Shown here one piece after another: positions 21,312-21,975 of a stretch of 21,975 nt of DNA. The position numbers were made by a program, and so were the translations under genes. The DNA comes from a virus, in the IMG/VR virus record IMGVR_UViG_3300030104_004182, positions 1-21,975 of that record; one strand, given 5' to 3'. The notes beneath the pieces were generated by a model. It made no database searches and was not told where the DNA came from. It saw nothing but the letters and a program-made list of their open reading frames with translations. Position 1 is the first letter of the stretch. The number at the start of each line of letters is the position of its first letter.

Positions 21312-21975
21312 ACGATAGTGCAGAACTACAGAAGATTAAGGAAGCCCGTTATGAGATACTGAGGCCACCGCTAGAGCATTGTACATCGGTGGATAATAAT
21401 CTGGCCCCTGGCCCCTACTCTGTTTTGCCTTCACGATGCTTTGCCGATAACAGGCTAAGGGGAGCCACCTTTAGAGTTTTGGGTATTCTATGCAGTCATA
21501 CCAACCAGAGATCCGGATTGGTGTACGTTAATCAGCTAACCATTGGCAATCGATTGGGTATCTCTAAACAGGCGGTGAGCCGGCAAATGCGAGTGCTAGA
21601 GACATCAGGATATATAAAGAAGATCTGGAAGGAAAACCCCCTCAGGAAACAGGGGAGAAAGGGAGCAACGTGGCGATTAATCTATGACCCGGCAGTCACC
21701 GATGAGGACATTCTAGCGCATAATAAACCCAAATATGTCGAGGCTCAAGATGCTAAAGAGACGCTGGAAGTGATACAAAAGGCTGTGGATAACTCGGCTA
21801 AATCTGTGGATAACTCGCAGAAAGTCATCCCCCAGGTTGACTATGGAGATACAAAAGTCATCCCACAGGTTGACCAGGGAAGTACAAAAGTCATCCCCCA
21901 GGTTGACTCAAAGGGTAAAAAAGTTGCTCCACAGGTTGACCATAACAATATAACTTATAGTTATAAAAGGAATAA
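21308..21975 (+). CDS. Lambda-O-like replication initiator (partial, origin inside)
   Basis: This is the first 222 residues of a protein that runs off the window; ATG 21308 overlaps the previous stop (ATGA). Residues about 56-107 form a winged helix: FRVLGILCSHTNQRSGLVYV, NQLTIGNRLGISKQAVSRQM (recognition helix), then RVLETSGYIKKIW. From residue 160 the chain becomes low complexity: two VDNS words, then four 11-residue repeats beginning KVIPQVD or KVAPQVD (172-211). The DNA coding these contains two DnaA boxes and four iterons, as in phage lambda where O binds iterons inside its own gene. A C-terminal domain that recruits a helicase or helicase loader would be expected next. Family assignment rests on the winged helix, the position and the embedded repeats. 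Confidence 0.8.
   Translation, partial: MNDSAELQKIKEARYEILRPPLEHCTSVDNNLAPGPYSVLPSRCFADNRLRGATFRVLGILCSHTNQRSGLVYVNQLTIGNRLGISKQAVSRQMRVLETSGYIKKIWKENPLRKQGRKGATWRLIYDPAVTDEDILAHNKPKYVEAQDAKETLEVIQKAVDNSAKSVDNSQKVIPQVDYGDTKVIPQVDQGSTKVIPQVDSKGKKVAPQVDHNNITYSYKRN
21784..21792 (-). other. DnaA box 1
   Basis: TGTGGATAA on the + strand is TTATCCACA on the - strand, the exact consensus DnaA box. It is part of a 14-bp direct repeat (CTGTGGATAACTCG, 21783-21796) that recurs 21 bp downstream. Confidence 0.75.
21805..21813 (-). other. DnaA box 2
   Basis: This is a second perfect TTATCCACA on the - strand, same orientation, start to start 21 bp from the first, which is two helical turns. Both boxes therefore face the same side of the DNA. 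It lies 7 bases before the first iteron. Confidence 0.75.
21821..21940 (+). repeat. Four origin iterons at 33-bp period
   Basis: Units lie at 21821-21841, 21854-21874, 21887-21907 and 21920-21940. The core is GTCATCCCCCAGGTTGAC. Units 1 and 3 are identical over 21 bp, unit 2 has one change, unit 4 has five or fewer in its left half. The core is an imperfect dyad with GTCA and TGAC ends. The 12-bp spacers are not conserved. Likely binding sites for the initiator encoded by the same gene. Confidence 0.8.
21941..21975 (+). other. AT-rich segment next to the iterons, likely unwinding region (partial)
   Basis: After the last iteron the sequence drops to almost pure A and T, with a perfect 6-bp inverted repeat ATAACT (21950-21955) and AGTTAT (21959-21964) around a 3-base loop. 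In lambda an AT-rich stretch beside the iterons melts first. The window ends here, so its full length is unknown. Confidence 0.6.

Overview
The window looks like part of a podovirus-type phage genome, or a prophage, that is probably temperate. Four observations support this. The virion genes run in T7-like order: large internal virion proteins, then a tail fibre with a T7 gp17-type N-terminus, then lysis genes. A recombination block carries an ERF annealing protein and a YqaJ/lambda-exo-type exonuclease. There is a serine recombinase. There is also a lambda-O-like replication initiator gene. The DNA is AT-rich but unusually full of CCGG. The GTA-type holin, GH108 endolysin and DUF1064 protein fit a phage of aquatic Proteobacteria, but the host cannot be fixed from this sequence. 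No tRNA, rRNA, insertion sequence or CRISPR array was seen.

Layout. (1) Positions 1-13585, + strand: the late operon. It holds the end of a small virion protein, three large internal/ejection-type proteins, the tail fibre with a probable assembly chaperone, several small membrane proteins, a holin and an endolysin. Most genes overlap or abut. The only two gaps over 20 bp before the lysis genes share a 20/23-bp motif. (2) Positions 13625-18820, - strand: a leftward block that reads, in transcription order, four small unknown proteins, a serine recombinase, a winged-helix protein, an internal promoter with an operator-like dyad, two unknown proteins, the exonuclease, ERF, and a LexA-like DNA-binding domain. 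It ends at an intrinsic terminator embedded in the 3' end of the endolysin gene. (3) Positions 18821-18948: a divergent control region in which one palindromic TTGCAA can serve as the -35 box for promoters in both directions. (4) Positions 18949-21975, + strand: the early/replication operon. It encodes a ribbon-helix-helix protein, a DUF1064 nuclease-like protein, a stand-alone DnaA domain IV-like protein, two small Cys-rich proteins, a PAPS-reductase-like protein and the initiator, which runs off the window.

The most interesting signal is at the right end. Inside the initiator gene are two perfect DnaA boxes 21 bp apart, then four iterons at an exact 33-bp period, then an AT-rich hairpin. 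This is the architecture of the lambda origin with DnaA boxes added, and the same operon encodes a solitary DnaA-type DNA-binding domain about 1.9 kb upstream. A second notable pattern is a near-identical ribosome-binding cassette (AGGAGCAAAGCTAATG) in front of consecutive leftward genes. In two of them it also encodes the last residues of the previous protein.
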